In this document: positions 8,932-18,200 of the stretch, one piece after another
Numbering within the stretch: the first letter of the stretch is position 1
How the letters are laid out: every line of letters begins with the position of its first letter
Assembly (NCBI RefSeq): GCF_002531725.1
Contig: NZ_NWSQ01000002.1
Coordinates: 124,001 to 188,000 of the forward strand
Source of the DNA: Rhizobium sp. L43
GTDB taxonomy: Bacteria; Pseudomonadota; Alphaproteobacteria; Rhizobiales; Rhizobiaceae
DNA length: 64,000 nt
Direction: 5' to 3'
The notes under the pieces: model-generated
What the model saw: only the letters and a program-made list of their open reading frames with translations
Told to the model about the DNA's origin: nothing
Databases searched by the model: none
Translations under genes and position numbers: made by a program

Positions 8932-9822
8932 TTATTTCTGGCAGGTGGCGCAATAGAAGGTGGAGCGGCCCGCCTGGACGATACGGGCGACCGTACCGCC
9001 GCAGCCGGGCGTGCGGCAAGCCTGACCTTCGCGATCATAGACGGAGAAGGAATGCTGGAAATAGCCGAGCGATCCGTCGGTCTGGATATGGTCACGCAGC
9101 GACGATCCGCCGGCGGCAATCGCATCGGCGATAACGTCGCGGATCGCGGCGACGAGCAGGTCGAGCTGCGCCGTCGGCCGGCCGGCCGCCGTCACCAGCG
9201 TGCCGGCGGCGCGGAGCGGCGACAGATGCGAGCGCCACAGCGCCTCGCAGACGTAGATATTTCCGAGGCCGGCAATATTCTTCTGGTCGAGCAGCGCGCT
9301 CTTCAGCGGCTGCGCCTTGTCGCGGAACCGTTCGGCGAGATAGGCGGCGCCAAGCTCGTTTCCTGTCGGTTCCGGGCCGAGATCGCGGAAGAAGGGATGG
9401 GCGGCGAGATCGGCCCGCCCGACCATATCCATGAAGCCGAACCGGCGCGGATCGTTGTAGACGACGCGGCGCGGGCCGCCCGAACCTTCGAGATGAAAGA
9501 CGACGTGATCGTGCTTCTCATCCTTGGCGCGGGCATGGTGGAATTCGCCCAGTGCTGTGGAGGCAACCCCCTCCTCGATGCGGAAGGAGCCGGACATGCC
9601 GAGATGGGATATCAGCGTGTTGCCGTCGTCGAGATCGACCAGCAGATATTTGGCGCGGCGGCCGAGGCTGATAATGGTGCGGCCGGAAACCCTGTCGGCG
9701 AACGCATCGGGAAAGGGAAAGCGCAGATCGCCGCGGCGCAGCTCCAGCCGGGTGACGCGAGCCCCCTCCATCGCCGGCGCCAGGCCGCGTTTCACCGTTT
9801 CGACTTCTGGCAATTCCGGCAT
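8932..9822 (-). CDS. mutM: Bifunctional DNA-formamidopyrimidine glycosylase / AP lyase
   Basis: A 296-residue enzyme that removes 8-oxoguanine and formamidopyrimidines from DNA. The mature N-terminus PELPEVETV supplies the catalytic proline and glutamate, which fixes the start at 9822 and excludes ten upstream in-frame codons. The C-terminal zinc finger is intact (CRTPGCGG ... FYCATCQK, four cysteines). It is 23 bp upstream of the enoyl-CoA hydratase start, so the two may be cotranscribed, and divergent from ubiE. Confidence 0.97.
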   Translation of the reverse strand: MPELPEVETVKRGLAPAMEGARVTRLELRRGDLRFPFPDAFADRVSGRTIISLGRRAKYLLVDLDDGNTLISHLGMSGSFRIEEGVASTALGEFHHARAKDEKHDHVVFHLEGSGGPRRVVYNDPRRFGFMDMVGRADLAAHPFFRDLGPEPTGNELGAAYLAERFRDKAQPLKSALLDQKNIAGLGNIYVCEALWRSHLSPLRAAGTLVTAAGRPTAQLDLLVAAIRDVIADAIAAGGSSLRDHIQTDGSLGYFQHSFSVYDREGQACRTPGCGGTVARIVQAGRSTFYCATCQK

Positions 9823-9971
9823 CTTAACCCATCTATATCTAACGTGTTTCAACCGACGACGATGTGCGCTATAGCGCCAGAGTGCCGCCGACAGCGCGGC
9901 CCAGTGATAACGTCGCGCGCAGTCTTTCGCTATGGCCGCCGCGCCCGAATCTTAAGGAATGGAGCAGTCTG

Positions 9972-10748
9972 ATGTCAGAAAGCCGCACCTCCGCCGAAGG
10001 CGGCATGGAGACCTCCTACGGCTTTCGTGAGGTGTCTGACGGCGAGAAGCAGGGCCTTGTCAACCAGGTGTTCCACAAGGTCGCCAAGCGCTACGACATC
10101 ATGAACGACGTCATGTCGATGGGCATGCACCGCGCCTGGAAAGACGCGATGATTTCGGCGCTCAACCCGCGCAAGGAGCGGGGTTACAAGGTGCTCGACG
10201 TTGCCGGCGGCACGGGCGATATCGCCTTCCGCATCGTCGAGGCCTCGGGCCGGCAGGCGCATGCAACCGTGCTCGACATCAACGGCTCGATGCTCGGCGT
10301 CGGCGCCGAGCGGGCTGAGAAGAAGAAGCTGTCCGACAATCTTACTTTCGTCGAGGCAAATGCCGAGGAACTGCCCTTCGAGGCCGGCAGCTTCGACGCC
10401 TATACGATCGCCTTCGGCATCCGCAACGTACCGCGGATCGATGTCGCGCTGTCGGAAGCCTATCGCGTGTTGAAGCGCGGCGGACGGCTGCTGGTGCTGG
10501 AATTTTCCGAAGTCGACATGCCGCTTCTCGACAAAATCTACGACGCCTGGTCGTTCAATGCCATTCCGCAATTCGGCAAGGCGATCACCGGCGATGCCGA
10601 ACCCTACCAATATCTGGTGGAATCGATCCGCAAGTTCCCGAACCAGGAGAATTTCGCGGCGATGATCCGCCAGGCCGGCTTTTCGCGCGTCACCTACACC
10701 AATTACACCGGCGGCATTGCCGCCCTCCATTCCGGCTGGAAGCTCTGA
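9972..10748 (+). CDS. ubiE: Demethylmenaquinone / 2-methoxy-6-polyprenylbenzoquinol methyltransferase UbiE
   Basis: A 258-residue SAM-dependent C-methyltransferase of ubiquinone synthesis. The SAM site [15 protein letters not shown] is near residues 73-87. The UbiE signatures [18 protein letters not shown] near residue 40 and [20 protein letters not shown] near 150 are both clear. The start at 9972 has AAGGAATGGAG upstream; earlier in-frame ATGs would add unrelated residues. ubiB follows after about 50 bp, so this is a small ubiquinone operon. Confidence 0.96.
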   Translation: MSESRTSAEGGMETSYGFREVSDGEKQGLVNQVFHKVAKRYDIMNDVMSMGMHRAWKDAMISALNPRKERGYKVLDVAGGTGDIAFRIVEASGRQAHATVLDINGSMLGVGAERAEKKKLSDNLTFVEANAEELPFEAGSFDAYTIAFGIRNVPRIDVALSEAYRVLKRGGRLLVLEFSEVDMPLLDKIYDAWSFNAIPQFGKAITGDAEPYQYLVESIRKFPNQENFAAMIRQAGFSRVTYTNYTGGIAALHSGWKL

Positions 10749-10798
10749 GGGATGAGGGTGGAGAGATTGGCCGCGCCTTCGCAAGCAGGCAAACCTGC

Positions 10799-12373
10799 AT
10801 GAGCACTTTCGGAGCCTATTTCCGCCTCTGGCGCGTCGGCTGGGTGCTCGTGCGTGAGGGCGTCGTGTCGGCGCTTCCGTCCGAAGGCCTGCCGCCGCCG
10901 ATCGCGCTTGCCAAATCCTTCGTCACGATTTTCGAGCGAAGCAAGGCGCGGCATCAGAAGCGCAGCGACCGATTGGCGCAGGCCGTCGAGCGGCTCGGTC
11001 CGTCCTATGTGAAGATCGGGCAGTTCCTGGCGACGCGGCCTGACGTCGTCGGCGTCGAATTCGCCAACGACCTGTCGCAGCTTCAGGACCGGATGGCCTT
11101 CTTTCCCGCGGCGGCCGCCAAGGCCAATATCGAAGGCTCGCTCGGACGGCCGATCGGCGAGCTCTATGCGAGCTTCGGCGATCCGATCGCCGCCGCCTCG
11201 ATCGCCCAGGTGCATCCGGCTGAAGTCGAGACATCGGCAGGCCGCAAGAAGGTCGCCGTCAAGATCGTGCGGCCCGGCGTGCGCCAGCGTTTTGCCCACG
11301 ATATCGAGGCGATGTATCTCGTCGCCCATATGCAGGAGCGTTTCTTAGCCTCGAGCCGGCGGCTGCGGCCGGTCGAGGTGACGAAGACGCTGGAGCAGAC
11401 GACCAAGGTGGAGATGGATCTTCGCCTGGAGGCGGCAGCGCTTTCCGAGATCGCCGAAAATACCGAGAGAGATCCCGGTTTCCGCGTGCCGAAAGTCGAC
11501 TGGGAACGCACCGGCCGCGACGTCATCACCATGGAGTGGATCGACGGCACGAGAATGTCCGATGTCGAAGGCCTGCGGGCTGCCGGCCACGATCTCAACC
11601 TGCTTGCCGATACGCTGATCCAGTCGTTCCTGCGCCACACGCTGCGCGACGGCTTCTTCCATGCCGACATGCATCCGGGCAACCTCTTCGTCGATGCCGG
11701 CGGCATGATCGTCGCCGTCGACATGGGCATCGTCGGGCGGCTCGGCAAGAAGGAGCGGCGGTTCCTTGCCGAGATCCTCTACGGCTTCATCACCCGCGAC
11801 TATATCCGCGTCGCCGAGGTGCATTTCGAGGCCGGTTATGTGCCCGGCCACCACAATGTCGAGAGCTTCGCCCAGGCGATCCGGGCGATCGGCGAGCCGA
11901 TCCATGGACAGCCGGCCGAGACGATTTCGATGGGCAAGCTGCTGACGCTGCTGTTCGAAGTGACCGAACTCTTCGACATGGCGACGCGGCCGGAACTGGT
12001 GATGCTGCAGAAGACCATGGTCGTGGTCGAGGGCGTGTCGCGCATGCTCAACCCGCGCTTCAACATGTGGAAGGCCTCCGAGCCTGTCGTCGGCGACTGG
12101 ATCCGCACCAATCTCGGGCCGAAGCGGATCGCCACCGATCTCAAGGACGGGCTGAAGGCGGCGGTCAAGCTCGCCGAAGCCGTGCCGGAAATCGCCGCAA
12201 AGACCGAAAAATTCCATCACCAGCTTCTGCATATGAGCGAACACGGGCTGCGCTTCGACGCTGAGACGGCGGATGCGATCGGCAAGTCCGAGGCACGGCA
12301 CAATCGCTCGGGCAGGATCGCGCTGTGGGTCATCGCCGTGACGCTTCTCTATATTGCCTGGATGCTGAGCTGA
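10799..12373 (+). CDS. ubiB: UbiB/ABC1 (ADCK) family atypical kinase for ubiquinone synthesis
   Basis: A 524-residue UbiB family protein. Diagnostic elements are the KxGQ motif (SYVKIGQFLATRPDV), AAASIAQVHPAEV, the catalytic-loop equivalent HADMHPGNLFVD and the metal-binding VDMGIVG. The last 18 residues, IALWVIAVTLLYIAWMLS, form a single C-terminal membrane anchor. UbiB is needed for aerobic ubiquinone synthesis and is thought to use its ATPase activity to handle lipid intermediates, rather than being the hydroxylase it was once named. It follows ubiE. Confidence 0.95.
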   Translation: MSTFGAYFRLWRVGWVLVREGVVSALPSEGLPPPIALAKSFVTIFERSKARHQKRSDRLAQAVERLGPSYVKIGQFLATRPDVVGVEFANDLSQLQDRMAFFPAAAAKANIEGSLGRPIGELYASFGDPIAAASIAQVHPAEVETSAGRKKVAVKIVRPGVRQRFAHDIEAMYLVAHMQERFLASSRRLRPVEVTKTLEQTTKVEMDLRLEAAALSEIAENTERDPGFRVPKVDWERTGRDVITMEWIDGTRMSDVEGLRAAGHDLNLLADTLIQSFLRHTLRDGFFHADMHPGNLFVDAGGMIVAVDMGIVGRLGKKERRFLAEILYGFITRDYIRVAEVHFEAGYVPGHHNVESFAQAIRAIGEPIHGQPAETISMGKLLTLLFEVTELFDMATRPELVMLQKTMVVVEGVSRMLNPRFNMWKASEPVVGDWIRTNLGPKRIATDLKDGLKAAVKLAEAVPEIAAKTEKFHHQLLHMSEHGLRFDAETADAIGKSEARHNRSGRIALWVIAVTLLYIAWMLS

Positions 12374-12405
12374 GCGCCGGCCAAAAACATGCTGTGTTCG
12401 GCATT

Positions 12406-12417
12406 TGGGATATCCCA
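12406..12417. promoter_or_regulatory. 12-bp perfect palindrome, candidate operator of the ergothioneine cluster
   Basis: TGGGATATCCCA lies about 95 bp before the first gene of the cluster. It has the size and symmetry of a dimeric helix-turn-helix operator, GntR or similar. No regulator gene is adjacent, so the partner is unknown and the function is a guess. Confidence 0.4.
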
Positions 12418-12511
12418 TGTGACGGAGGGCTCGCTTAGTCTCGCATTCAGAACAAGGATTCAGATTTTGGCCGATCCGGTTTAAAATCATCCTGTTCCAG
12501 GAGATAGGCAC

Positions 12512-14098
12512 ATGAAGCAGGACCGCCCTGGCATCGAACTTTCCGGACGACCGCTCGGTTTTGCCGAGATGGCAGCGATCGGTGCGGGCACGGTGACGAT
12601 TTCGGCTTCGGCGACCGGCATGGCCCGCATCGCAATCGCCCGCGAGGTCGTCGAGGATGCGATTGCCTCCGGCATGCCGGTCTACGGCTCGACGACAGGC
12701 GTCGGCGCCATGAAGGACGTGGAGTGGTCGGCCGACGAACTCGACACTTTCAACCTCGGCCTGGTGCGCGCCCATCACTTCGGCACCGGCACGCCGTTTT
12801 CCTGCAATGTCGTGCGCAATGCCATGGCGATCCGCGTCAATACGGCGCTGACCGGCCAGGTCGGCTGCACGCCGGAGCTGATCCAGGCCTATATCACCAT
12901 GCTCGAGGCCGACCTGATCCCGGTCGTGCGCCGCACCGGCTCGATCGGCTGTGCGGATATCGGGCTGATGGGACAGATCGGCGCGGTGCTGACCGGCGTC
13001 GGCGAAGCGGTCTATCGCGGCAACCGGATGCAGGCGGCAGAGGCTTTCCGGGCCGCCGGTCTGCACCCGGTGCGGATGGCGCCGCGCGACAGCCTCGCCT
13101 CGCTCAGCATCAATGCGGTGAGTTTTGCGGCGGCGGCGGAAACGACGCGCAATGCCGCGGCCTCGATCCGCATCCTCTTGGCGACGGCGATGATGGCATC
13201 AGGCGCGCTCGGCGCTTCCCGCGATCCCTGGAAGGCGGTCCGCCATGTCGGCACGGCGCGCGAGGCGCTGATCGGCGCCTGGCTCTGCAATGCCTCCGAC
13301 GAGTGGAACTGGCCGGTGGCCACGCATGTGCAGGATCCGCTCAGCCTGCGCATGATCGCCCAGGTGTTCGGCGCTGTCATCGAAAACCTGCTTTCAACAG
13401 GCCACAAGATCCTTGCCGCCACCGGGCGTTCGGACGACAATCCGGTCGTCGTCGAAGGCCGGGTGATGACATCGGGCGGCTCGCTGCCGCTCGACGTGAC
13501 GATCCTGCTCGAATCGGCAGCGCTCTGCATGGCGCATGCGGCGCGCAATGCCTTCAACCGCTGCGTCATTCTCGGCAACGGCCAGCGGCGCGACCTGCCG
13601 GTCAATCTCGTGCCGCCGGGGCGGATCGCCACCGGTTTCGGACCGATCATCAAGCTGGCCGGCGAGATCTTCTCGCGCGTGCTGTCGATGTCCAATCCCG
13701 TCTCGGCCCAGTCGCTGGTCGTTGCGGCGGGCCTTGAGGACGAGGCGGCCTTCCTGCCGCTCGTCATCGAACGCTTCGACCGACAGATGCGGGCGCTGAA
13801 ACGCCTCGCAGCGCTCGAGGCGCTGCTGTCGGCCCAGGCGATCGACATTCTCGGCGACGAGCCGAAGGGTGTTGCCGCCATGCTCTACGAGGTCGTGCGC
13901 AAACATGCCGATTTCTATACTGTCGACCGGCCGCTTTCGGCCGAAGTTGAGGCGATCGAGGAAGAACTCGGCTCGGACGACTTCCTCTCGAAGCTGACCG
14001 AACAGGTGCCGATCGCCTCCTTCGACGATTTCTTCGCCCTCGGCTCGCTGCAGCGTATCGAGGAGCGGCTGTCCAGCCAGGAGCCGGCAACAGTCTGA
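12512..14098 (+). CDS. Ergothionase-like lyase (HAL/PAL family without MIO triad)
   Basis: A 528-residue member of the histidine/phenylalanine ammonia-lyase fold. HAL landmarks are present: YGSTTGVGAMKD near residues 55-66, LVRAHHFGTG near 85, HVQDPLSLR near 278 and GRSDDNPVV near 310. The Ala-Ser-Gly triad that makes the MIO cofactor is absent: family GSVGASGD reads GSIGCADI here, with Cys147-Ala148-Asp149. It should therefore not be a classical histidase. Ergothionases are known HAL-fold enzymes that lack MIO and split ergothioneine into thiourocanate and trimethylamine, and the four neighbouring enzymes supply the rest of that pathway. AGGAGATAGGCAC precedes the ATG. Annotation as hutH would be wrong. 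Confidence 0.82.
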   Translation: MKQDRPGIELSGRPLGFAEMAAIGAGTVTISASATGMARIAIAREVVEDAIASGMPVYGSTTGVGAMKDVEWSADELDTFNLGLVRAHHFGTGTPFSCNVVRNAMAIRVNTALTGQVGCTPELIQAYITMLEADLIPVVRRTGSIGCADIGLMGQIGAVLTGVGEAVYRGNRMQAAEAFRAAGLHPVRMAPRDSLASLSINAVSFAAAAETTRNAAASIRILLATAMMASGALGASRDPWKAVRHVGTAREALIGAWLCNASDEWNWPVATHVQDPLSLRMIAQVFGAVIENLLSTGHKILAATGRSDDNPVVVEGRVMTSGGSLPLDVTILLESAALCMAHAARNAFNRCVILGNGQRRDLPVNLVPPGRIATGFGPIIKLAGEIFSRVLSMSNPVSAQSLVVAAGLEDEAAFLPLVIERFDRQMRALKRLAALEALLSAQAIDILGDEPKGVAAMLYEVVRKHADFYTVDRPLSAEVEAIEEELGSDDFLSKLTEQVPIASFDDFFALGSLQRIEERLSSQEPATV

Positions 14099-14119
14099 TT
14101 GAGCTTAGGGAGAAGCGGC

Positions 14120-15499
14120 ATGGATTTCGATCTCGTTCTGCAGGGCACAGTGGTGCTGCCGGACCGCATTCTCGAACAGGGTTATGTCGCCGTGCGCGAC
14201 GGCAAAATCGCCGAAGTCGGCCTCGGCGTGCCGCCGGCGGCGCGCGAACGGCATCTGCTCGGCAAAGCGCTGATCCTGCCCGGCGCGATCGACGCGCAGG
14301 TGCATTCGCTCTCGCAGAAGGACCAGGAGGATTTCATCTGGTCGACGCGCTCGGCGGCGGCCGGCGGCGTCACAACAATCGTCGACATGCCCTACGACGA
14401 GGGCAATCTCGTCTGCTCGGCAGTGGCGGTGCAGCGGAAGATCGATCATGCGGAGCGACAGGCGCGCGTCGATTTCGCCCTCTACGGCACCATCGATCCG
14501 GATGAAGGCCCGGCGCGGATCCGCGAGATGGTCGAGGCCGGTGTGGCGGCCTTCAAATTCTCGACCTTCGGCACCGACCCCAAACGCTTTCCCCGCATTC
14601 CGCCGGCCCTGCTCGACGCCTGCTTTGCGGCGATCGCGCCGACGGGGCTGACGGCGGGCGTGCACAATGAAGACGACGAGGCGGTGCGCACCTATATGGA
14701 GCAGGTGAAGGCGAGCGGCATCACCGACTGGCGGGCGCATGGCCTGTCGCGGCCTGCGATTACCGAGCTCCTGGCGATGCATACGATCTTCGAGACGGGC
14801 GCCAACACAGGCTGCCCGGCGCATGTGGTGCACTGCTCGCTCGGACGCGGTTACGATATCGCCCGCGCCTATCGCCGCGACGGCTTTGCGGCAACTGTGG
14901 AATGCTGCATCCATTACCTGACCCTCGACGAGGAAAACGACGTGAAGCGCCTGGGCGGCAAGGCGAAGATCAATCCGCCCATCCGGCCGCGCGCCGAGGT
15001 GGAGAGGCTCTGGCGGAAGGTGGCCGAGGGCGATGTCTGGCTGGTCTCGACCGATCACGTCAGCTGGTCGGAAAACCGCAAGACCAATCCCGACATGCTC
15101 GCCAACGCCTCCGGCGTTCCCGGCCTCGAGGTGATGGTGCCGCTTTTCGTGAAGGGAGCCATCGAACGCGGCATCCCCTTGACATGGGCGGCCCGGCTGA
15201 TGGCGGAGAATCCGGCGAAGCATTTCCGGCTCGACCATATCAAAGGCGCGCTGACCCCCGGCAAAGACGCCGATATCACCGTGCTGGAGCCGCGCGACAG
15301 CGTCTATGATGCCGCGGCGAGCGGCAACAATGTCGTCGGCTGGAGCCCTTATAACGGTATTCGCCTGCCCTGGACCGTCTCGGCCACCTATCTCCGCGGC
15401 GAAAAGATCGCCGAGGGCGGCAAGGTGCTGGCCGTGCCCGGCACCGGCCGTTTCGTGCGGCCGCTGCCGCGCCAGGTCATCGCAGGGGCCGCCGCATGA
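14120..15499 (+). CDS. Hydantoinase/dihydroorotase-like amidohydrolase (probable hydantoin-5-propionate hydrolase)
   Basis: A 459-residue cyclic amidohydrolase. Metal-site residues seen are the carboxylated-lysine candidate Lys146 (AAFKFS), His182 (VHNEDD), His238 (VVHCSLGRG) and Asp312 (STDHVSW). The usual N-terminal HxH reads Gln60-Val61-His62 (GAIDAQVHS), so the first histidine is replaced, a variant I recall from some dihydroorotases. By context it should open the hydantoin ring of hydantoin-5-propionate to N-carbamoyl-glutamate. The ATG at 14120 follows AGGGAGAAGCGGC, and the stop overlaps the next start (ATGA). Confidence 0.78.
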   Translation: MDFDLVLQGTVVLPDRILEQGYVAVRDGKIAEVGLGVPPAARERHLLGKALILPGAIDAQVHSLSQKDQEDFIWSTRSAAAGGVTTIVDMPYDEGNLVCSAVAVQRKIDHAERQARVDFALYGTIDPDEGPARIREMVEAGVAAFKFSTFGTDPKRFPRIPPALLDACFAAIAPTGLTAGVHNEDDEAVRTYMEQVKASGITDWRAHGLSRPAITELLAMHTIFETGANTGCPAHVVHCSLGRGYDIARAYRRDGFAATVECCIHYLTLDEENDVKRLGGKAKINPPIRPRAEVERLWRKVAEGDVWLVSTDHVSWSENRKTNPDMLANASGVPGLEVMVPLFVKGAIERGIPLTWAARLMAENPAKHFRLDHIKGALTPGKDADITVLEPRDSVYDAAASGNNVVGWSPYNGIRLPWTVSATYLRGEKIAEGGKVLAVPGTGRFVRPLPRQVIAGAAA

Positions 15500-16776
15500 G
15501 CCGCAATCTTCCCGTCAATGCCGGCCGGATCGCCGGGGATATCGAGGCGCTGGCCGCAATCACCGAGCCGGGGCGTCCCTGGACGCGGCGCGCCTTCTCG
15601 CCGCTCTTCCTCGAGGGCCGGGCCTATCTCGAAGCGCGGATGAAGGCGGCGGGGCTGGAAACGCGGATCGATGCCGCCGGCAATCTGATCGGCCGACGCA
15701 CGGGGCGGAAGCCGTGGCTCGGCACGATCATGGTCGGCTCGCATTCCGACACGGTGCCGGACGGCGGCCGCTTCGACGGCATTGCCGGGGTGATCTCGGC
15801 GCTGGAGGTGGCGCGCGCGCTTGGTCATCAGAACATCGAGCTCGACCACGATCTCGAGATCGTCGATTTCCTGGCCGAGGAAGTGAGCATCTTCGGTGTG
15901 TCCTGCATCGGCAGCCGCGGCATGACCGGCCAGTTGCCCGAGGCCTGGCTTTCGCGCGCCAGCGACGGCCGCGACCTGGCCGAGGGCATCGCCGAGGTCG
16001 GCGGCAGACCGGATGTGCTGATGCAGCAGAACAGGCCCGATATAGCAGGCTTTCTCGAGCTCCATATCGAACAAGGCCCGGTGCTCGAAGCCGAAAAGCA
16101 GGATATCGGCATCGTCACCGCGATATCAGGCATCACCCGGATCGAGATCACCGTCGAAGGGCGGGCCGACCACGCCGGCACGACGCCGATGGACCGGCGG
16201 GCGGATGCGCTGGTGGCGGCGTCACAGCTGGTGCTCGACATTCGCAATGCCGCCGCCGAGCTTGCCAAAACGCCGGGGCATTTTGCAGCGACGGTCGGCG
16301 AATTCCGCATCGAGCCGAATGCCGCCAATGTCGTGCCGTCGAAGGTGGTGCTGCTGATCGACGGGCGCGCTGAGATCCGCGCCGACATGGAGGCTTTCTG
16401 CCGCTGGCTCGACGGCCATGTCGAAAAGCTGGCGACGGCCAACAGCGTGACGATCAAGGCGCCGAACCGGGTTTCCGACAATCTGCCGACACCCGGCGAT
16501 GCCGGGCTGCTGTCGACCTTGGAGGCGGCCTGCGACCGTGTCGGCGCGAGACATCGGCGCATGGCCTCCGGCGCGGGACACGATACGGCCTGGATCGCCA
16601 AGGTGGCGCCGGCGGCGATGATCTTCGTGGCCTGCCGCGATGGCCGCAGCCATTCGACCGACGAATGGGCCGAGAATGACGATATCGCGCTCGGCGCCGC
16701 CGTGCTGTTCGAAGCGGTGCGCGAGATGGACAAGAGCTTGAATCAGGAGAGGGCGGATGGGACGCATACTGGTTGA
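15496..16776 (+). CDS. M20 family N-carbamoyl-L-amino acid hydrolase (probable N-carbamoyl-glutamate hydrolase)
   Basis: A 426-residue zinc peptidase-fold amidase. Metal and catalytic motifs are GSHSDTVPDGGRFDGIAGV (His83, Asp94), FLAEEVSIFGVSCIGSRG (catalytic Glu-Glu), LELHIEQGPVLE, RADHAGTTPMDRRAD of the dimerisation domain, and the C-terminal ASGAGHDTAW with HSTDEW. The family includes allantoate amidohydrolase, beta-ureidopropionase and L-carbamoylases. Here it would free L-glutamate, CO2 and ammonia from N-carbamoyl-glutamate. Its ends overlap both neighbours, by 4 and 20 bp, which supports one operon. Confidence 0.85.
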   Translation: MSRNLPVNAGRIAGDIEALAAITEPGRPWTRRAFSPLFLEGRAYLEARMKAAGLETRIDAAGNLIGRRTGRKPWLGTIMVGSHSDTVPDGGRFDGIAGVISALEVARALGHQNIELDHDLEIVDFLAEEVSIFGVSCIGSRGMTGQLPEAWLSRASDGRDLAEGIAEVGGRPDVLMQQNRPDIAGFLELHIEQGPVLEAEKQDIGIVTAISGITRIEITVEGRADHAGTTPMDRRADALVAASQLVLDIRNAAAELAKTPGHFAATVGEFRIEPNAANVVPSKVVLLIDGRAEIRADMEAFCRWLDGHVEKLATANSVTIKAPNRVSDNLPTPGDAGLLSTLEAACDRVGARHRRMASGAGHDTAWIAKVAPAAMIFVACRDGRSHSTDEWAENDDIALGAAVLFEAVREMDKSLNQERADGTHTG

Positions 16777-17854
16777 GAAGGATGTCGAAGCCGCAGTCAA
16801 GGGCGGCTCCGTCTACGCCGCCGGCGGCGGCGGCTGGGCCGATCACGGACGGATGCTTGGTTACGCGGCCGTCAATATAGGCAAGCCGGAGCTGGTCTCG
16901 ATCGACGAGCTGAAGGATGAGGATTGGATCGCGACGGCAGCCGCGATCGGCGCGCCGGCCTCCACCACCCCCTGGGAAATGCAGGGCATCGACTACGTGA
17001 AGGCGGTGCAGTTGCTGCAGGAGGCGCTGGGCGAGAAACTGTCCGGGCTGATCATCGGCCAGAACGGAAAGTCCTCGACGCTGAACGGCTGGCTGCCATC
17101 GGCAATCCTCGGCACCAAGGTGGTCGATGCGGTCGGCGATATCCGCGCGCATCCGACGGGCGACATGGGCTCGATCGGCATGGCCGGTTCGCCCGAGCCG
17201 ATGATCCAGACCGCCGTCGGCGGCAACCGGGCGGAGAATCGTTATATCGAACTGGTGGTGAAGGGCGCGACGGCGAAGATCTCGCCGGTGCTGCGCGCCG
17301 CCGCCGATCAATCCGGCGGCTTCATCGCCAGCTGCCGCAATCCGCTCCGGGCCTCCTATGTCCGCACCCATGCCGCACTCGGCGGCATCTCGATGGCGCT
17401 TGCACTCGGCGAGGCAATCATCGCGGCGGAGAAGAAAGGCGGATCAGCCGTCATCGATGCGATCTGCAAGACAACGGGCGGACATATCCTTGCCGAAGGA
17501 ATCATCACCCGCAAGGACGTCGTCTACACCAAGGAAGCCTTCGACATCGGCACGATCAGCGTCGGCGCCGGCGAGAAATCGGTGACGCTGCATGTGATGA
17601 ACGAATATATGGCGGTGGACGATGCCGATGGCAGGCGGCTTGCCACCTTCCCCGCCGTCATCACCACGCTGTCACCCGAGGGCGAGCCGCTCAGCGTCGG
17701 CCAGCTTCAGGGCGGCATGCATGTCTTCATCCTGCATGTGCCGATGGACATCATTCCGCTCTCGGCAAGCGTGCTCGACCCAAGCGTCTATCCCGTCGTC
17801 GAAAAGGCGATGGGGATCGAGATCGCACGTTATGCACTGGCGACGAGGGCTTGA
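16757..17854 (+). CDS. DUF917 / S-methyl-thiohydantoin desulfurase family protein
   Basis: A 365-residue protein matching the DUF917 (S-Me-THD) family, with the glycine-rich start SVYAAGGGGWADHGRMLGY, the central GDIRAHPTGDMGSIGMAG and GGHILAEGIITRKDVV. Named members remove sulfur from thiohydantoins. In ergothioneine breakdown such an enzyme turns 3-(5-oxo-2-thioxoimidazolidin-4-yl)propionate into hydantoin-5-propionate plus sulfide, exactly the step missing between the urocanase-like and hydantoinase-like neighbours. It overlaps the M20 gene by 20 bp. Family match is good; the substrate is inferred from context. Confidence 0.8.
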   Translation: MGRILVEKDVEAAVKGGSVYAAGGGGWADHGRMLGYAAVNIGKPELVSIDELKDEDWIATAAAIGAPASTTPWEMQGIDYVKAVQLLQEALGEKLSGLIIGQNGKSSTLNGWLPSAILGTKVVDAVGDIRAHPTGDMGSIGMAGSPEPMIQTAVGGNRAENRYIELVVKGATAKISPVLRAAADQSGGFIASCRNPLRASYVRTHAALGGISMALALGEAIIAAEKKGGSAVIDAICKTTGGHILAEGIITRKDVVYTKEAFDIGTISVGAGEKSVTLHVMNEYMAVDDADGRRLATFPAVITTLSPEGEPLSVGQLQGGMHVFILHVPMDIIPLSASVLDPSVYPVVEKAMGIEIARYALATRA

Positions 17855-17857
17855 GCC

Positions 17858-18187
17858 ATGACGCGCGATTCCGGTCTCGAAGAACTGATGCGTGAGGAAC
17901 TCGGCGATCGGCCGGGCCTTGCCGAAAAATCCATGTTCGGCGGCTGGGCCTTCCTGCTGAACGGCAATCTTCTCTGCTGCGCACGCCATGACGGCATGCT
18001 GATCCGTCTCGGCAAGGGTAATGACGGCTGGGCGCTGGCGCTGCCTGATGTGATCCAGATGCTGTCGGGCGAGCGGGTGATGCATGGCTGGGTGCGAGGC
18101 GGTGCCGAGGTTTACGGCGACGATGTGCTGAGACGGCGTTTGCTCGATGCGGCGCTCGCCTATGTGGGATCGCTGCCGAGCAAGTGA
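17858..18187 (+). CDS. TfoX N-terminal domain protein
   Basis: A 109-residue protein with the TfoX-N fold, MREELGDRPGLAEKSMFGGW being the recognisable MFGG motif, then a short strand-rich core. Only the N-terminal domain is present; the C-terminal domain of true TfoX/Sxy competence regulators is absent. It starts three bases after the DUF917 stop and so is transcribed with the ergothioneine genes. Such small TfoX-N proteins are common in Rhizobiales and have no agreed function; a part in this pathway is only suggested by position. Confidence 0.8.
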   Translation: MTRDSGLEELMREELGDRPGLAEKSMFGGWAFLLNGNLLCCARHDGMLIRLGKGNDGWALALPDVIQMLSGERVMHGWVRGGAEVYGDDVLRRRLLDAALAYVGSLPSK

Positions 18188-18200
18188 CCAACTAGCTATT

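Noticed and set aside
11345..13066. 573-codon open frame on the minus strand
   Set aside because: Antisense to ubiB and the ergothionase-like gene; no motifs and no ribosome site.
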